Assembly (NCBI GenBank): GCA_030529425.1 | Contig: JAUMWX010000003.1 | Span: 124,001 to 188,000, forward strand | Direction of reading: 5' to 3' | DNA length: 64,000 nucleotides | Origin: Tissierellia bacterium | GTDB lineage: Bacteria > Bacillota > Clostridia > Tissierellales > Peptoniphilaceae | Shown here: positions 17,339 to 25,529 of the stretch, piece after piece | How positions within the stretch are numbered: the first letter of the stretch is position 1 | Layout of the letters: each line of letters starts with the position of its first letter | Notes under the pieces: model-generated | Told to the model about the DNA's origin: nothing | The model's input: only the letters and a program-made list of their open reading frames with translations | Database searches by the model: none | Program-made: the position numbers and the translations under genes

Positions 17339-18127
17339 CTATTTGGAATAAATCTTTCCAATTATATTATTAAAAATTCTTACAGGCAAAAGTTTTACAA
17401 GCAAAAGTGCAAATTTATAAAATATTCCGGCGCTTACAGCAACTTTTGGATTTGATTTAGTAGCTAAAATATATAGTTTATTTGCAATATAATCAGGAGA
17501 TTTTCCCGACTTTTCATCCTTCTCCATTTTGGATACGGAGCGTTCAACCCTATCTCTATAAAAATCCGGCTCATACAAATTCTTTAACCTGGATGCCGTA
17601 AAATTTGTTGAGAGATCTCCAGGCATTAATGCCAAAGCCCTAGCTCCGGAGATTTTGATCTCATTGTCCAAACTCATTGCAAGTGAAAGTATCGCAGCTT
17701 TTGTAGCTGAATACATTGATTGAAATGGTAGAGGTATCTGTCCCGCAACCGAAGATAAAAACAAAATTCTTCCTTTTGATTCTCTTATGTATGGAAGAAC
17801 CGCTCTTGCAAAATATGCAGCACCGTTAAAATTTACATCTATCTGCTTTTTTATTTTGTCATAATCAGTTGATTCCACTGAACCCGATATGCCGAATCCG
17901 GCATTGGAAATTGCAATATCAATCTTTTTTTCTTTTTCAATTACATATTTTATCGCATTATCTACCTGTTCAAAGTCCGACACATCACAATGAATATGCT
18001 CGGATATATTATCCGTTTCTCCGCTTCTGCTTAAATCATATACCTTATATCCTTCTTTTCTAAACTTCTCTGAGGTAGATCTTCCTATACCTTTTGAAGC
18101 TCCCGTAATTACAACAACTTTATCCAT
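17339..18127 (-). CDS. Short-chain dehydrogenase/reductase
   Basis: 262-residue classical SDR. It has the nucleotide motif TGASKGIG at the N terminus, ISNAGFG, and the catalytic Ser in FLSSVAG with Tyr and Lys in YSATK. The C-terminal tail with a hydrophobic segment (FYKFALLLVKLLPVRIF) resembles membrane-associated SDRs acting on lipids or steroids, but the substrate cannot be read from sequence. The ATG at 18127 is preferred over a TTG six bases upstream because AAGGAT stands at the right distance. First gene of a two-gene operon with ridA. Confidence 0.82.
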   Translation of the reverse strand: MDKVVVITGASKGIGRSTSEKFRKEGYKVYDLSRSGETDNISEHIHCDVSDFEQVDNAIKYVIEKEKKIDIAISNAGFGISGSVESTDYDKIKKQIDVNFNGAAYFARAVLPYIRESKGRILFLSSVAGQIPLPFQSMYSATKAAILSLAMSLDNEIKISGARALALMPGDLSTNFTASRLKNLYEPDFYRDRVERSVSKMEKDEKSGKSPDYIANKLYILATKSNPKVAVSAGIFYKFALLLVKLLPVRIFNNIIGKIYSK

Positions 18128-18170
18128 AAACAATCCTTATTCAAAATATTTGTATCTATTATATCAAAAA

Positions 18171-18194
18171 AAATAACAGTCTAAACTGTTATTT
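18171..18194 (-). terminator. Terminator overlapping the stop of the 145-residue gene
   Basis: AAATAACAG / CTGTTATTT stem with a six-base loop contains the TAG stop of the upstream gene and is followed on the minus strand by a run of seven T. Confidence 0.8.
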
Positions 18195-18618
18195 CTTCAA
18201 AAAAGTATCTTTCCTGATCCTTATCAAAATAATAATTGTATGTTTTGTTAGCTTCAACTGTAACTTCTTGTTTTGAAGGTCCCCAAGTCTTTGTAACATT
18301 TCTATGGATTACACCAGGTCTTGTATAACTGAATTTGGATTCTATGACATGAGTTCCCGGTAATAATCCCAGTACTTGCTTATTCTTATTAATTTCAATT
18401 ATTGGCTTTTCGCCATCAACGCTTAAAATATAAATTTTGCTGGATGTTACAACCCCAGAATTTAAATCTATCATAACCTTAGCTGCATCTTTGTTGTTTG
18501 CAAACCAATCCTTTGACTTGCTTTGCATCTTCCTGTAGGTGACAAAATATAAAATATAATAAAGCACCATTACAACCACCACTACAGCTATATACCAATA
18601 TTGTCTCAAAAATTCCAT
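18181..18618 (-). CDS. Hypothetical single-pass membrane protein
   Basis: 145 residues: an N-terminal transmembrane helix (about 8-28), then a positively charged segment and a soluble beta-rich domain. I do not recognise a family. The soluble part has the phrase LLPGTHVIESKFSYTRPG, which resembles PEGA-like or carboxypeptidase-regulatory-like beta sandwiches, but this is weak. It follows the 142-residue gene by eight bases and both end at one terminator, so they are probably one functional unit at the membrane. Confidence 0.65.
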   Translation of the reverse strand: MEFLRQYWYIAVVVVVMVLYYILYFVTYRKMQSKSKDWFANNKDAAKVMIDLNSGVVTSSKIYILSVDGEKPIIEINKNKQVLGLLPGTHVIESKFSYTRPGVIHRNVTKTWGPSKQEVTVEANKTYNYYFDKDQERYFFEEITV

Positions 18619-18626
18619 ACTTCCTC

Positions 18627-19055
18627 CTAATTCAATTTTGTAACTTCTGATTTTTTACCGATTATTCCCAAATCTTCCGCCAATTTTTCGAAGTTTCCAT
18701 AGCTTAAACCCGAACAATCTATTTCTTGCTTCTCTCCGGTCTCGTCCATCACGATTATACGATATGAATCACGATTTCTGGTCGAATATCCAAAAGAATA
18801 TTTTGCAATTTCAAATTTTCTTTCCTTCTTTCCCTTTTTAAATATCACATACTCATTATTAACTGAAACGGTAAGACGAGAATCGGATATAATCATCAAA
18901 AGAAACAGGAATCCCACCACGGCCCCCACTATGTAGGTCTTGGTATCATCCAGGAAAAAACTGCCCACTACCATTGCAACAACAATTCCAAAAATCGAAA
19001 GCATAATATTCCATATAAATTTTGTTGCCGAAGATTTATAAATTCTTTGATTCAT
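18627..19055 (-). CDS. Hypothetical membrane protein, possible PH-like domain
   Basis: 142 residues with two close hydrophobic helices (about 12-32 and 38-58) and a C-terminal soluble domain of alternating strands (RLTVSVNNEYVIFKKGKKERKFEIAKYSFGY). The pattern recalls bacterial PH-like membrane proteins such as YdbT, but no motif is decisive. GGAGG precedes the ATG. It is the first gene of a two-gene unit with the 145-residue protein. Confidence 0.65.
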   Translation of the reverse strand: MNQRIYKSSATKFIWNIMLSIFGIVVAMVVGSFFLDDTKTYIVGAVVGFLFLLMIISDSRLTVSVNNEYVIFKKGKKERKFEIAKYSFGYSTRNRDSYRIIVMDETGEKQEIDCSGLSYGNFEKLAEDLGIIGKKSEVTKLN

Positions 19056-19166
19056 AGCTACCTCCTAGTTTTAATATTAACATAAATTACCTTTTAAAAA
19101 CAACCACCCTCCGATAAAATTTTAATTATTTTTTGTATGTTTATTGTAATAATTTAAATAAATATT

Positions 19167-19748
19167 CTATTTTTCAATATTTTCCAATATCCAATTAATA
19201 CTGTCCTCATTTTCAGAGAAATCTTCGGTCAACAATGGATCTAGATGATAAAAGAATTTCCAATTTTCGCCATTTGAACTATATAATATTGCTTCTCCGT
19301 CTTCAGATCCGAAGTAGCTTCTTTCAACTATAAATCCTTCTCTTTCAAGTACATTTTTTATGAAATTAAAACAACCTTCCCTTTTAGAAATATATTCTTT
19401 CACATCCTGATTATTAATCGCATATGCATCGACCAAAGTTGTACCTTCCACATATCCCGAATTGCCGTCGTCAACATCAGTAAGATCAATCCAATCAACG
19501 TAGACAATCTTTTCTTCCGTAAACATGAATCTGGTTAAAGGTATTTTATATCCTTTATACTCTAATTCAAAATAATCCGGAAAGTTGGATATATCTATTG
19601 TCTCATATTCAAATGAGTAGTCGTTATCACATTCCTTAATATATTTATATCCGGGAATTTTCGAAATTGATTTTCTTCCTTCTTCCAAATTTTTGAACAG
19701 ACAAATATCATGAATTCTTTCACCATTAGTCAATCTCAACAAATACAT
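19167..19748 (-). CDS. Hypothetical acidic cytoplasmic protein
   Basis: 193 residues, acidic, rich in aromatic residues and without signal peptide or membrane helix. No family was recognised. The C-terminal half (NGENWKFFYHLDPLLTEDF) and the scattered Trp/Tyr resemble small immunity or SMI1/KNR4-like proteins, but no signature motif is present. The ATG has GGAGGAA. It stands alone, with a 111-base gap to the next gene. Confidence 0.6.
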   Translation of the reverse strand: MYLLRLTNGERIHDICLFKNLEEGRKSISKIPGYKYIKECDNDYSFEYETIDISNFPDYFELEYKGYKIPLTRFMFTEEKIVYVDWIDLTDVDDGNSGYVEGTTLVDAYAINNQDVKEYISKREGCFNFIKNVLEREGFIVERSYFGSEDGEAILYSSNGENWKFFYHLDPLLTEDFSENEDSINWILENIEK

Positions 19749-19832
19749 AAAATTCCTCCGATTTTCATCATATTCCTATTATCATTTTATCATATTTAGA
19801 GTAGTGATTTGTTTAAATTTTTTTCTCCAAAA

Positions 19833-19894
19833 AAAAGAATTAAGCAAAACAACATTCATTAAAATATTAATGAGGTGTTCTTCTTAATTCTTTT
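19833..19894 (-). terminator. Two-part hairpin terminator of the cytochrome-b5-like gene
   Basis: A 12-bp perfect outer stem (AAAAGAATTAAG / CTTAATTCTTTT) encloses a second CATTA/TAATG hairpin. On the minus strand it is followed by TTTTTTGGAGAAAAAA. Confidence 0.7.
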
Positions 19895-19918
19895 ATTAAT
19901 TATAAACTTCTATTAATC

Positions 19919-20374
19919 CTACTTAACAAGTTTTCCGACAACCGGTAACTTTTCCAAAGCTTTCACACCGTGAGGTGACATTTCCTTTATCTCTTTTGTA
20001 AGATCTGCACCTGCTTTAACAGCTCCTTGATGTTCTCCTTCTTTCCATTTTGGAGAATCAGTTACATCATAAACAACTCCATCTACTGCGACATAAGCCT
20101 TTGCACCATTTTTACCGTTGAATTTTGACAATTCTTCCAAGGTGAAAGTTTTTTCTTCTGAAGTATTCATTTTATCTTTTTTGTCATCCTTCATTTCGTC
20201 TTTCTTTTCATCTTTTTTGTCATCCTTCATTTCGTCTTTCATCTCATCTTTTTTAGTTTCATCTTTTGCCTGTTTTTTCTCTGTAGACATCTTTTCCTTG
20301 TTATCAGCTTTGTTTGAACATGCTGACAAAGCTAAAGCTAAAACCAATACCATCAATAAAATTTTCTTTTTCAT
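19919..20374 (-). CDS. Cytochrome-b5-like heme-binding lipoprotein
   Basis: 151-residue exported lipoprotein: signal with lipobox LSAC (Cys19), a spacer of about 50 residues made of Lys/Asp/Glu/Met repeats, then a cytochrome-b5-like domain (about 77-150). Two candidate heme-ligating histidines are His115 (EGEHQG) and His135 (SPHGV), and AYVAVDGVVYDVT is the typical fold core. The domain would face outward on a flexible charged tether. It lies downstream of the ferric-reductase-like gene on the same strand with a 46-base gap, so electron transfer from one to the other is an attractive inference. The heme-binding assignment is by similarity only. Confidence 0.78.
   Translation of the reverse strand: MKKKILLMVLVLALALSACSNKADNKEKMSTEKKQAKDETKKDEMKDEMKDDKKDEKKDEMKDDKKDKMNTSEEKTFTLEELSKFNGKNGAKAYVAVDGVVYDVTDSPKWKEGEHQGAVKAGADLTKEIKEMSPHGVKALEKLPVVGKLVK
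20175..20246 (-). repeat. Tandem 36-base repeat in the lipoprotein spacer
   Basis: Two adjacent 36-base units differing at only a few bases encode the KDEMKDDKK-type charged spacer of the cytochrome-b5-like lipoprotein. The arrangement should be prone to slippage and to length variation between strains. Confidence 0.7.
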
Positions 20375-20420
20375 AATAACTCCTTAATTTTTATTTTTTA
20401 GACTAAAACTATGAAGGGTA

Positions 20421-21692
20421 TTAAAAACCCTCAATATAAATTTGTTTTTTGTTTATTCCTTTTTTTAACAACCAGGTTTTATAGTGCGAATTCATCTTGT
20501 ACGGTCCAGCAATGATGTAGACACAATCACTTCCAATAGGAATTATTTCTTCACACTGTTGATTGGAAAATCTTCCTTTTTGCATATGATACTTAAAATT
20601 TCCCCTGGAGCTCCAATTTATAAATTTATCCTCAAAAAGTAATTTCTTATGCTTTTGTACTGTAAATAGAAATACCAATTCGTTTTCCATTAGAATATCT
20701 ACCAAACCTATCAATGGCGCTATTCCCACTCCTCCTGCTATAAAAACCACTTTTTCATCAGGTTTTATATTTTCAGAAATTGAATTAAGAATACCGTAGC
20801 CTTCAGATACGATTGCATTGTCATTTACCTTTACATTTTGAATTGCACTCGTAAAATCTCCCACGCCATCCACTATTAAATGAATTTCTCCGTTAGTGGG
20901 ATTATTGACAATAGAGAACGGATGAGGTTCTTTAAGTTCTGGATATTTAGGAAAACTCAAAAATACAAAATCTCCCGATTTTATATTTTTTTTTGTCTTG
21001 TCATCTAGGGATAATTTTAAACTTACGATGTTTTTATCAATCATCTCTACATGACGCACTACGGCATTTTCCTTCTCCAGAATTCTTCTAATAAAAAATA
21101 CGATATATGATATCATAGGTAATAATGTATATATGGAAATCAGTAAAAAGAATTCTTTGTAATTTCTGATATATTCTATTGAACAAACATGTATATATAT
21201 CGCTATTACTACCACAATATTCACTCTGTGAATCCATAATAAAATATTGTGCTTTATTCTTTTTTCAACATATTTTTTTAATTTTAACAAAGGGATTATT
21301 TTACCGGTCAATAATCCGCTAAAAAATATCGCTGAAAATATCACTAAAAAAGTAAACAAATATAACGCAAATAATCCTACAACTTTTGTAAATGCCGTTG
21401 ATTCAATTAATTGCGAATGTAATATCACCCCTACAAATGACATTATCGCGATTGCACCATGTATGGAATACATATCCGGTAATCCGATATTTTTTTCAAT
21501 CCATCTTGGTCTACTTGCAAAAAATAAAGCTACCAACATCCATGTATACGCAATAATTCCTACATTTATTGCAAAAGTCCATTTTGAGAAATTAGGAAAT
21601 CTTAAATTAATTAAATACAAAAGAGGAAGCGGTATTAAAAATATAAATATCACCCAAAACAGATTCAGTATTTTTTGATGTTTTTTAATCAT
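20421..21692 (-). CDS. Ferric-reductase-like flavocytochrome b oxidoreductase
   Basis: 423-residue membrane oxidoreductase. The N-terminal half has six or so helices of the ferric reductase-like transmembrane domain with four histidines suited to bind two hemes (His78, His92, His155, His168). The C-terminal half is a ferredoxin-NADP reductase-type module with the FAD motif HPFSI and nucleotide motif GGVGIAPLIG. It should move electrons from cytoplasmic NAD(P)H to an acceptor outside the membrane. The neighbours are a heme-binding lipoprotein and a glutaminyl cyclase lipoprotein. GGAG precedes the ATG. The true acceptor (iron, quinone or surface protein) is unknown. Confidence 0.85.
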   Translation of the reverse strand: MIKKHQKILNLFWVIFIFLIPLPLLYLINLRFPNFSKWTFAINVGIIAYTWMLVALFFASRPRWIEKNIGLPDMYSIHGAIAIMSFVGVILHSQLIESTAFTKVVGLFALYLFTFLVIFSAIFFSGLLTGKIIPLLKLKKYVEKRIKHNILLWIHRVNIVVVIAIYIHVCSIEYIRNYKEFFLLISIYTLLPMISYIVFFIRRILEKENAVVRHVEMIDKNIVSLKLSLDDKTKKNIKSGDFVFLSFPKYPELKEPHPFSIVNNPTNGEIHLIVDGVGDFTSAIQNVKVNDNAIVSEGYGILNSISENIKPDEKVVFIAGGVGIAPLIGLVDILMENELVFLFTVQKHKKLLFEDKFINWSSRGNFKYHMQKGRFSNQQCEEIIPIGSDCVYIIAGPYKMNSHYKTWLLKKGINKKQIYIEGF

Positions 21693-21749
21693 TTCTCCTC
21701 CAAGTTTTATTTAGATAGCCTAAGCGTTGATTATACAATCTAAACAAAA

Positions 21750-22541
21750 TTAATTCAATTCAACTTCAATAATAACCGGGTATAATTTACCCGTGATGTA
21801 AAATTTATTTTCTTCAATATGAGCAATTCCGTTTAATACATCCATTTTAGATCTTTGTTCAGGGCTTAAATCCAATCCGTTTAAAACTTCTGTAAAATCG
21901 TAGATACTTTCAATAGATTTGCTTTGAAGATTTATTTTAACAATTTTATTGGTCTGCCAAATATTTGCATACAAATATCCGTCAAAATATTCAAGTTCAT
22001 TTATCCTACTTACAGGATTCCCCTCCTTGAACAATTCAAATTTATCTTTTAATTCAAAAGTAATAGGATCTCTCAAATAAACAGTATTCGTACCGTCGGA
22101 CATGAGCAATATATCTCTGTCTTTATCATAAGCAATCCCCCAGCCTTCAGTTTCGTATCTTTTAGAGTAAAGAATTTCAAAAGATTTTTTATCTCTTAAA
22201 AAAGCCGTTTTTTCTTTCCAGGTTAACTGCCATATTCCTTTATCCGTCACCGTGATTCCTTCACCAAAATATTTTTCATCCAAATTTACCTTATAGGATA
22301 TTTCTTGTTTTTCTTTATCCCATATCCCTATTTTGGACTCGCCGTATTTTCCGGTACCAACTAAAACCTTGCCTTCATCAATCATCTCAAATCCCTGAAC
22401 GAAAGCATCATTTGAACTCCTATATATATTTAATATCTTAATTCCATTCTTCGAGACATCTTTGGGTTTAACTTTTATAGTATTGCAAGAACAAATAGCA
22501 AATACAAGCAATATTATAATTAAAAATTTTTTCTTTTTCAT
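21750..22541 (-). CDS. Glutaminyl-peptide cyclotransferase lipoprotein
   Basis: 263-residue lipoprotein with lipobox ICSC followed by a beta-propeller of the plant/bacterial glutamine cyclotransferase type. Segments typical of the family are AFVQGFEM, FGEGITVTDKGIWQLTWKE, TEGWGIAYD, RINELEYFDGYLYANIW and DVLNGIA. The enzyme converts N-terminal glutamine of exported proteins to pyroglutamate, which protects them from aminopeptidases. It lies upstream of the ferric-reductase-like gene with a 57-base gap on the same strand. Confidence 0.82.
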   Translation of the reverse strand: MKKKKFLIIILLVFAICSCNTIKVKPKDVSKNGIKILNIYRSSNDAFVQGFEMIDEGKVLVGTGKYGESKIGIWDKEKQEISYKVNLDEKYFGEGITVTDKGIWQLTWKEKTAFLRDKKSFEILYSKRYETEGWGIAYDKDRDILLMSDGTNTVYLRDPITFELKDKFELFKEGNPVSRINELEYFDGYLYANIWQTNKIVKINLQSKSIESIYDFTEVLNGLDLSPEQRSKMDVLNGIAHIEENKFYITGKLYPVIIEVELN

Positions 22542-22558
22542 AATTTTCCTTAAAATTA

Positions 22559-23018
22559 TAGAGGGGATTTATTTATTCAGGAGTGACCTCCTTTCTAATT
22601 AAACAAATCTCTATACTCTATATATTTTTTTGATAGTTTTTCTAATATATCTCGCTGTCTTCTGTAAAAAGTAGCCTCCGATAAAAACATTTTATAGCAC
22701 ACATCAATAACGGACAGTCTATCAAAATATCTGTATTTTATCAAAAGCAAATCATCTTTATCAAGATTTTGCATGATTATATCCAAGAAATATACTCTTT
22801 TTTGCAAATTCGATCTCGTTTCCATCAATTCATTGATTTTTATCTCATAATCAATATGTTTTTCTCTGACTTCAATATTTTCTTTTTTATCAAAAATGTC
22901 CTCTATATCTTCATTCAAAGATTTAAGATATTTTATATTTTTCACGTGATTTTTTAATAATAATTTAATTTTTTTTTAGTGTTTTTCACTTGTATTACTC
23001 CTGCTATCCCCTCTAGCA
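22559..23018. repeat. Inverted GAGGGGAT...CAGGAGT motifs flanking the sigma-like gene
   Basis: TAGAGGGGAT and CAGGAGT occur in this order at 22559-22584 on the plus strand, and again at 22998-23017 on the minus strand, on either side of the 116-residue gene. The copy at 22998-23017 lies inside a longer fold (ACTTGTA 22988-22994 with TACAAGT 23027-23033, and an inner GCTA/TAGC). It may be chance, or mark a small mobile cassette. Confidence 0.3.
22595..22945 (-). CDS. Small sigma-70 region 4-like (ArpU/DUF1492-type) protein
   Basis: 116 residues. The N-terminal half is a charged helical segment and the C-terminal half a helix-turn-helix of the region-4 type: DKDDLLLIKYRYFDRLSVIDVCYKMFLSEATFYRRQRDILEKL. 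Such proteins occur as late-gene activators in Gram-positive phages (ArpU/RinA-like) and as isolated regulators. No other phage gene lies nearby, so it is a lone remnant or a chromosomal regulator. Inverted sequence motifs flank it. The ribosome site is poor. Confidence 0.65.
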   Translation of the reverse strand: MKNIKYLKSLNEDIEDIFDKKENIEVREKHIDYEIKINELMETRSNLQKRVYFLDIIMQNLDKDDLLLIKYRYFDRLSVIDVCYKMFLSEATFYRRQRDILEKLSKKYIEYRDLFN

Positions 23019-23085
23019 AAAGATTGTACAAGTATTAATGTATAATATTTTACACTTTCATAATTTAATTTATTCTTTTATTCGT

Positions 23086-24768
23086 TTATATTTTAAGAGT
23101 ATATATTACTTTTGTAATTTCATCCTCTCTAATCATGTTTATTCCAAAGTCATCTCCACACAGAATCTTAATTCTTTGATCGACATTACTCATTCCTATA
23201 CCACCGAGAGCTTTGTTTTTATTTGAATGCCTGTTTTCAAATCCATCGCCGTCATTTTCTATAACTATGACTAATTTTTCATCTTGAATCATTGATTTGA
23301 TTTTTATATAAGACTTAGTTTTTTTAGGCTTTATTCCATGATAAATTGCATTTTCGACAATCGGTTGAAGTATTAATTTAGGAACCGGAATTTCTTCGGT
23401 TTCTTCTTCAATTTCAAAATAGTATTCGAATTTGTCATCGTATCTGACCTTCTGAATATCCATATAACTTTTTACATGTTCCAATTCCTTTGACAATTTA
23501 ACAAAATCCTGATCTATATTTAATGTATTTCTCAAAATTAAGCCCAGTGATTTAACAACTTCTATAGCTTCTTTATTTTCTCCAAATTCAATAAGCCAAA
23601 GAATTGTTTCAAGTGTATTGTATATGAAATGAGGATTAATTTGACTTTGTAAAGCTTTAAGTTCATATATTCTTTTAGAATTTTCTTTTTCTTCAATATC
23701 TTTTGTCAATTTTTGTATTCTTTTCAAAAGCATATTGTATTCTATTTTCAGCTCTTGAACCTCAATAGAAGCGGTTCTATCTATCTCAATGGGTTCAAAA
23801 TCTCTCTCCACATTTTTCATTTCCTGAATCAGTTTCACAATCGGCTTGGTAATCCAAACAGATGCAAATCCTGCCAATCCCAAACTCAGTGCAAAAATCA
23901 AAATTCCCCATGTTATAGTGTTGTAAATCAATTTTCCTCGCAAATTTTCCACCTGTTCGGTAGATGCGACGCCTACCAATAACCAATCGGTATTCGGAAT
24001 ATAAATATCTGATGCTATAAAATTATCCTCAACTGCTTTTTTTCTATCATGAATTATATTAAGATATTTTTGGTTATCTACTAAATCTTCACTTTCCATT
24101 TGTTCGGAATCAAATAATAATCTTTCCTCCGAAGTCAGAATAAATGCATATCCTCTATCTCCCAAATTAAGAGATGACACAAAATCCTCAATAAACCTAT
24201 ATGAAATATCTATTATAACCAAGCCTACATGATTTCCGTTTCCATCTTTAATTTCATGGCTGACGGAAATAACTCTGTCGCTCTTGTTCATGGTAAAACC
24301 TGTATGATCTTCCGTCGTAATCATTGCCATACCGTTTGATTTCAGTGAATTTTTATACCATTTCACTTTCTCCATGTCATTCGAAACTTCGAATTTCGGT
24401 TTCGATGTACTGACAATTTTACCGTCTTTTGAGATAACACTTATTTGTTTAATCAAAGCGTCATTTCTTAAAATAATTTCCAGAGTATCCTTTAGTGAAT
24501 AATCAGAATTTTCTTCAAAATTTATTAATTTATCCACATTCGGAGTCATTGAAATCAAGCTGCTAAGTACTTTTATTTTGTCAAGATATGTTGCAATATA
24601 GACACTTGCTTTTTTGACTTCTTCGTTTGTCTGATTGGTCTTATTGTCCATAAGAATATTTACTGACGACTTATAGTTGGTATATGAAAGTATACTTACC
24701 ATAACCATCGAAAAGGTAAAAAAATAGGTAAATAGTTTTACATCAAGTCTTCTAAAAAGTTTTTTCAT
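23086..24768 (-). CDS. Sensor histidine kinase, YesM/LytS-type
   Basis: 560-residue membrane kinase: an N-terminal helix (about 8-28), a large extracytoplasmic dCache-like sensor domain, a second helix (about 275-300), HAMP, the His_kinase domain with LQSQINPHFIYNTLETIL, and a C-terminal ATPase (ENAIYHGIKP, GIGMSNVDQRI). The start at 24768 is chosen because AAGGTG precedes it and it overlaps the response regulator stop by 17 bases. It ends the ccdA-thioredoxin-msrAB-regulator operon, so it probably senses an oxidative or methionine-sulfoxide-related signal outside the cell. The ligand is unknown. Confidence 0.88.
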   Translation of the reverse strand: MKKLFRRLDVKLFTYFFTFSMVMVSILSYTNYKSSVNILMDNKTNQTNEEVKKASVYIATYLDKIKVLSSLISMTPNVDKLINFEENSDYSLKDTLEIILRNDALIKQISVISKDGKIVSTSKPKFEVSNDMEKVKWYKNSLKSNGMAMITTEDHTGFTMNKSDRVISVSHEIKDGNGNHVGLVIIDISYRFIEDFVSSLNLGDRGYAFILTSEERLLFDSEQMESEDLVDNQKYLNIIHDRKKAVEDNFIASDIYIPNTDWLLVGVASTEQVENLRGKLIYNTITWGILIFALSLGLAGFASVWITKPIVKLIQEMKNVERDFEPIEIDRTASIEVQELKIEYNMLLKRIQKLTKDIEEKENSKRIYELKALQSQINPHFIYNTLETILWLIEFGENKEAIEVVKSLGLILRNTLNIDQDFVKLSKELEHVKSYMDIQKVRYDDKFEYYFEIEEETEEIPVPKLILQPIVENAIYHGIKPKKTKSYIKIKSMIQDEKLVIVIENDGDGFENRHSNKNKALGGIGMSNVDQRIKILCGDDFGINMIREDEITKVIYTLKI

Positions 24769-25522
24769 TAATAGCACCTTGTCTAAATTGCTTTGGAGTG
24801 ACATTAAAATATTTCTTAAACTTTGTAACGAAATAATTTACATCCTCCATACCTATCGCATCAGCAATCTCATAATTTTTCATTTCCGTTGACAGAAGCA
24901 GAAGTTTTGCCTTTTCCATGCGTTTTTTATTTGTATAGTCTTGAAAAGGCATGGCAAATATCTGCTTAAACAGAACACTCAGATAATTGCTGTTATATCC
25001 GACTTCTTCAGCCATTTTAGACAATGAGAAGTCAAAAGAAAATATATTATCGCTGATATACTTTCTTATTGCATCAGATTGTTCAAAAATCTCCGGATTC
25101 CCATTTCCTTCATCTATAACCCGAGACAGTGATTTTTCTTTCCTATCATTTATAATTTTATCTATAGCCGTTTTAAGTATATATTCAATATCCACTTTAG
25201 AAACCGGCTTCAAAACATAATCATCAACTTTCGCTCTGATCGCAGCCTGAGTATACTCAAAATAGTCATAACCGGTCAAAATAATTATAAAGGCGTTTTT
25301 AAATTCGTTTTTTATTTCAGAAGCGGCGGTTAATCCGTCCGTCCCCGGCATATTGATATCCATCAATATAATGTCAGGTCTTTCGGATAATGCAATTTTT
25401 ATTGCATCATTTCCGTTATCCGCCTCTAAAATGGAATCTATATTAAGCTCGCTTAAATTGACAAGTTTTTTTATTCCTCTTCTTATTATTGATTCATCAT
25501 CTGCTATCATTAGTTTAAACAT
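24752..25522 (-). CDS. AraC-type response regulator, YesN-like
   Basis: 256 residues: receiver domain (1-120) with the phospho-acceptor Asp in IILMDINMPGTDG and Lys in DDYVLKPVSK; and a C-terminal AraC-type double helix-turn-helix (FSLSKMAEEVGYNSNYLSVLFKQIF, NYEIADAIGMEDVNYFVTKFKKYFNVTPKQFR). It pairs with the overlapping kinase gene. It starts seven bases after msrAB, so the two-component system is part of the methionine sulfoxide repair operon and may regulate it. Confidence 0.9.
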   Translation of the reverse strand: MFKLMIADDESIIRRGIKKLVNLSELNIDSILEADNGNDAIKIALSERPDIILMDINMPGTDGLTAASEIKNEFKNAFIIILTGYDYFEYTQAAIRAKVDDYVLKPVSKVDIEYILKTAIDKIINDRKEKSLSRVIDEGNGNPEIFEQSDAIRKYISDNIFSFDFSLSKMAEEVGYNSNYLSVLFKQIFAMPFQDYTNKKRMEKAKLLLLSTEMKNYEIADAIGMEDVNYFVTKFKKYFNVTPKQFRQGAINEKTF

Positions 25523-25529
25523 ATCTCAC

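Noticed and set aside
22595..22945. Prophage remnant
   Set aside because: Only one phage-like regulator is present; no integrase, structural or lysis gene and no attachment repeats were found.
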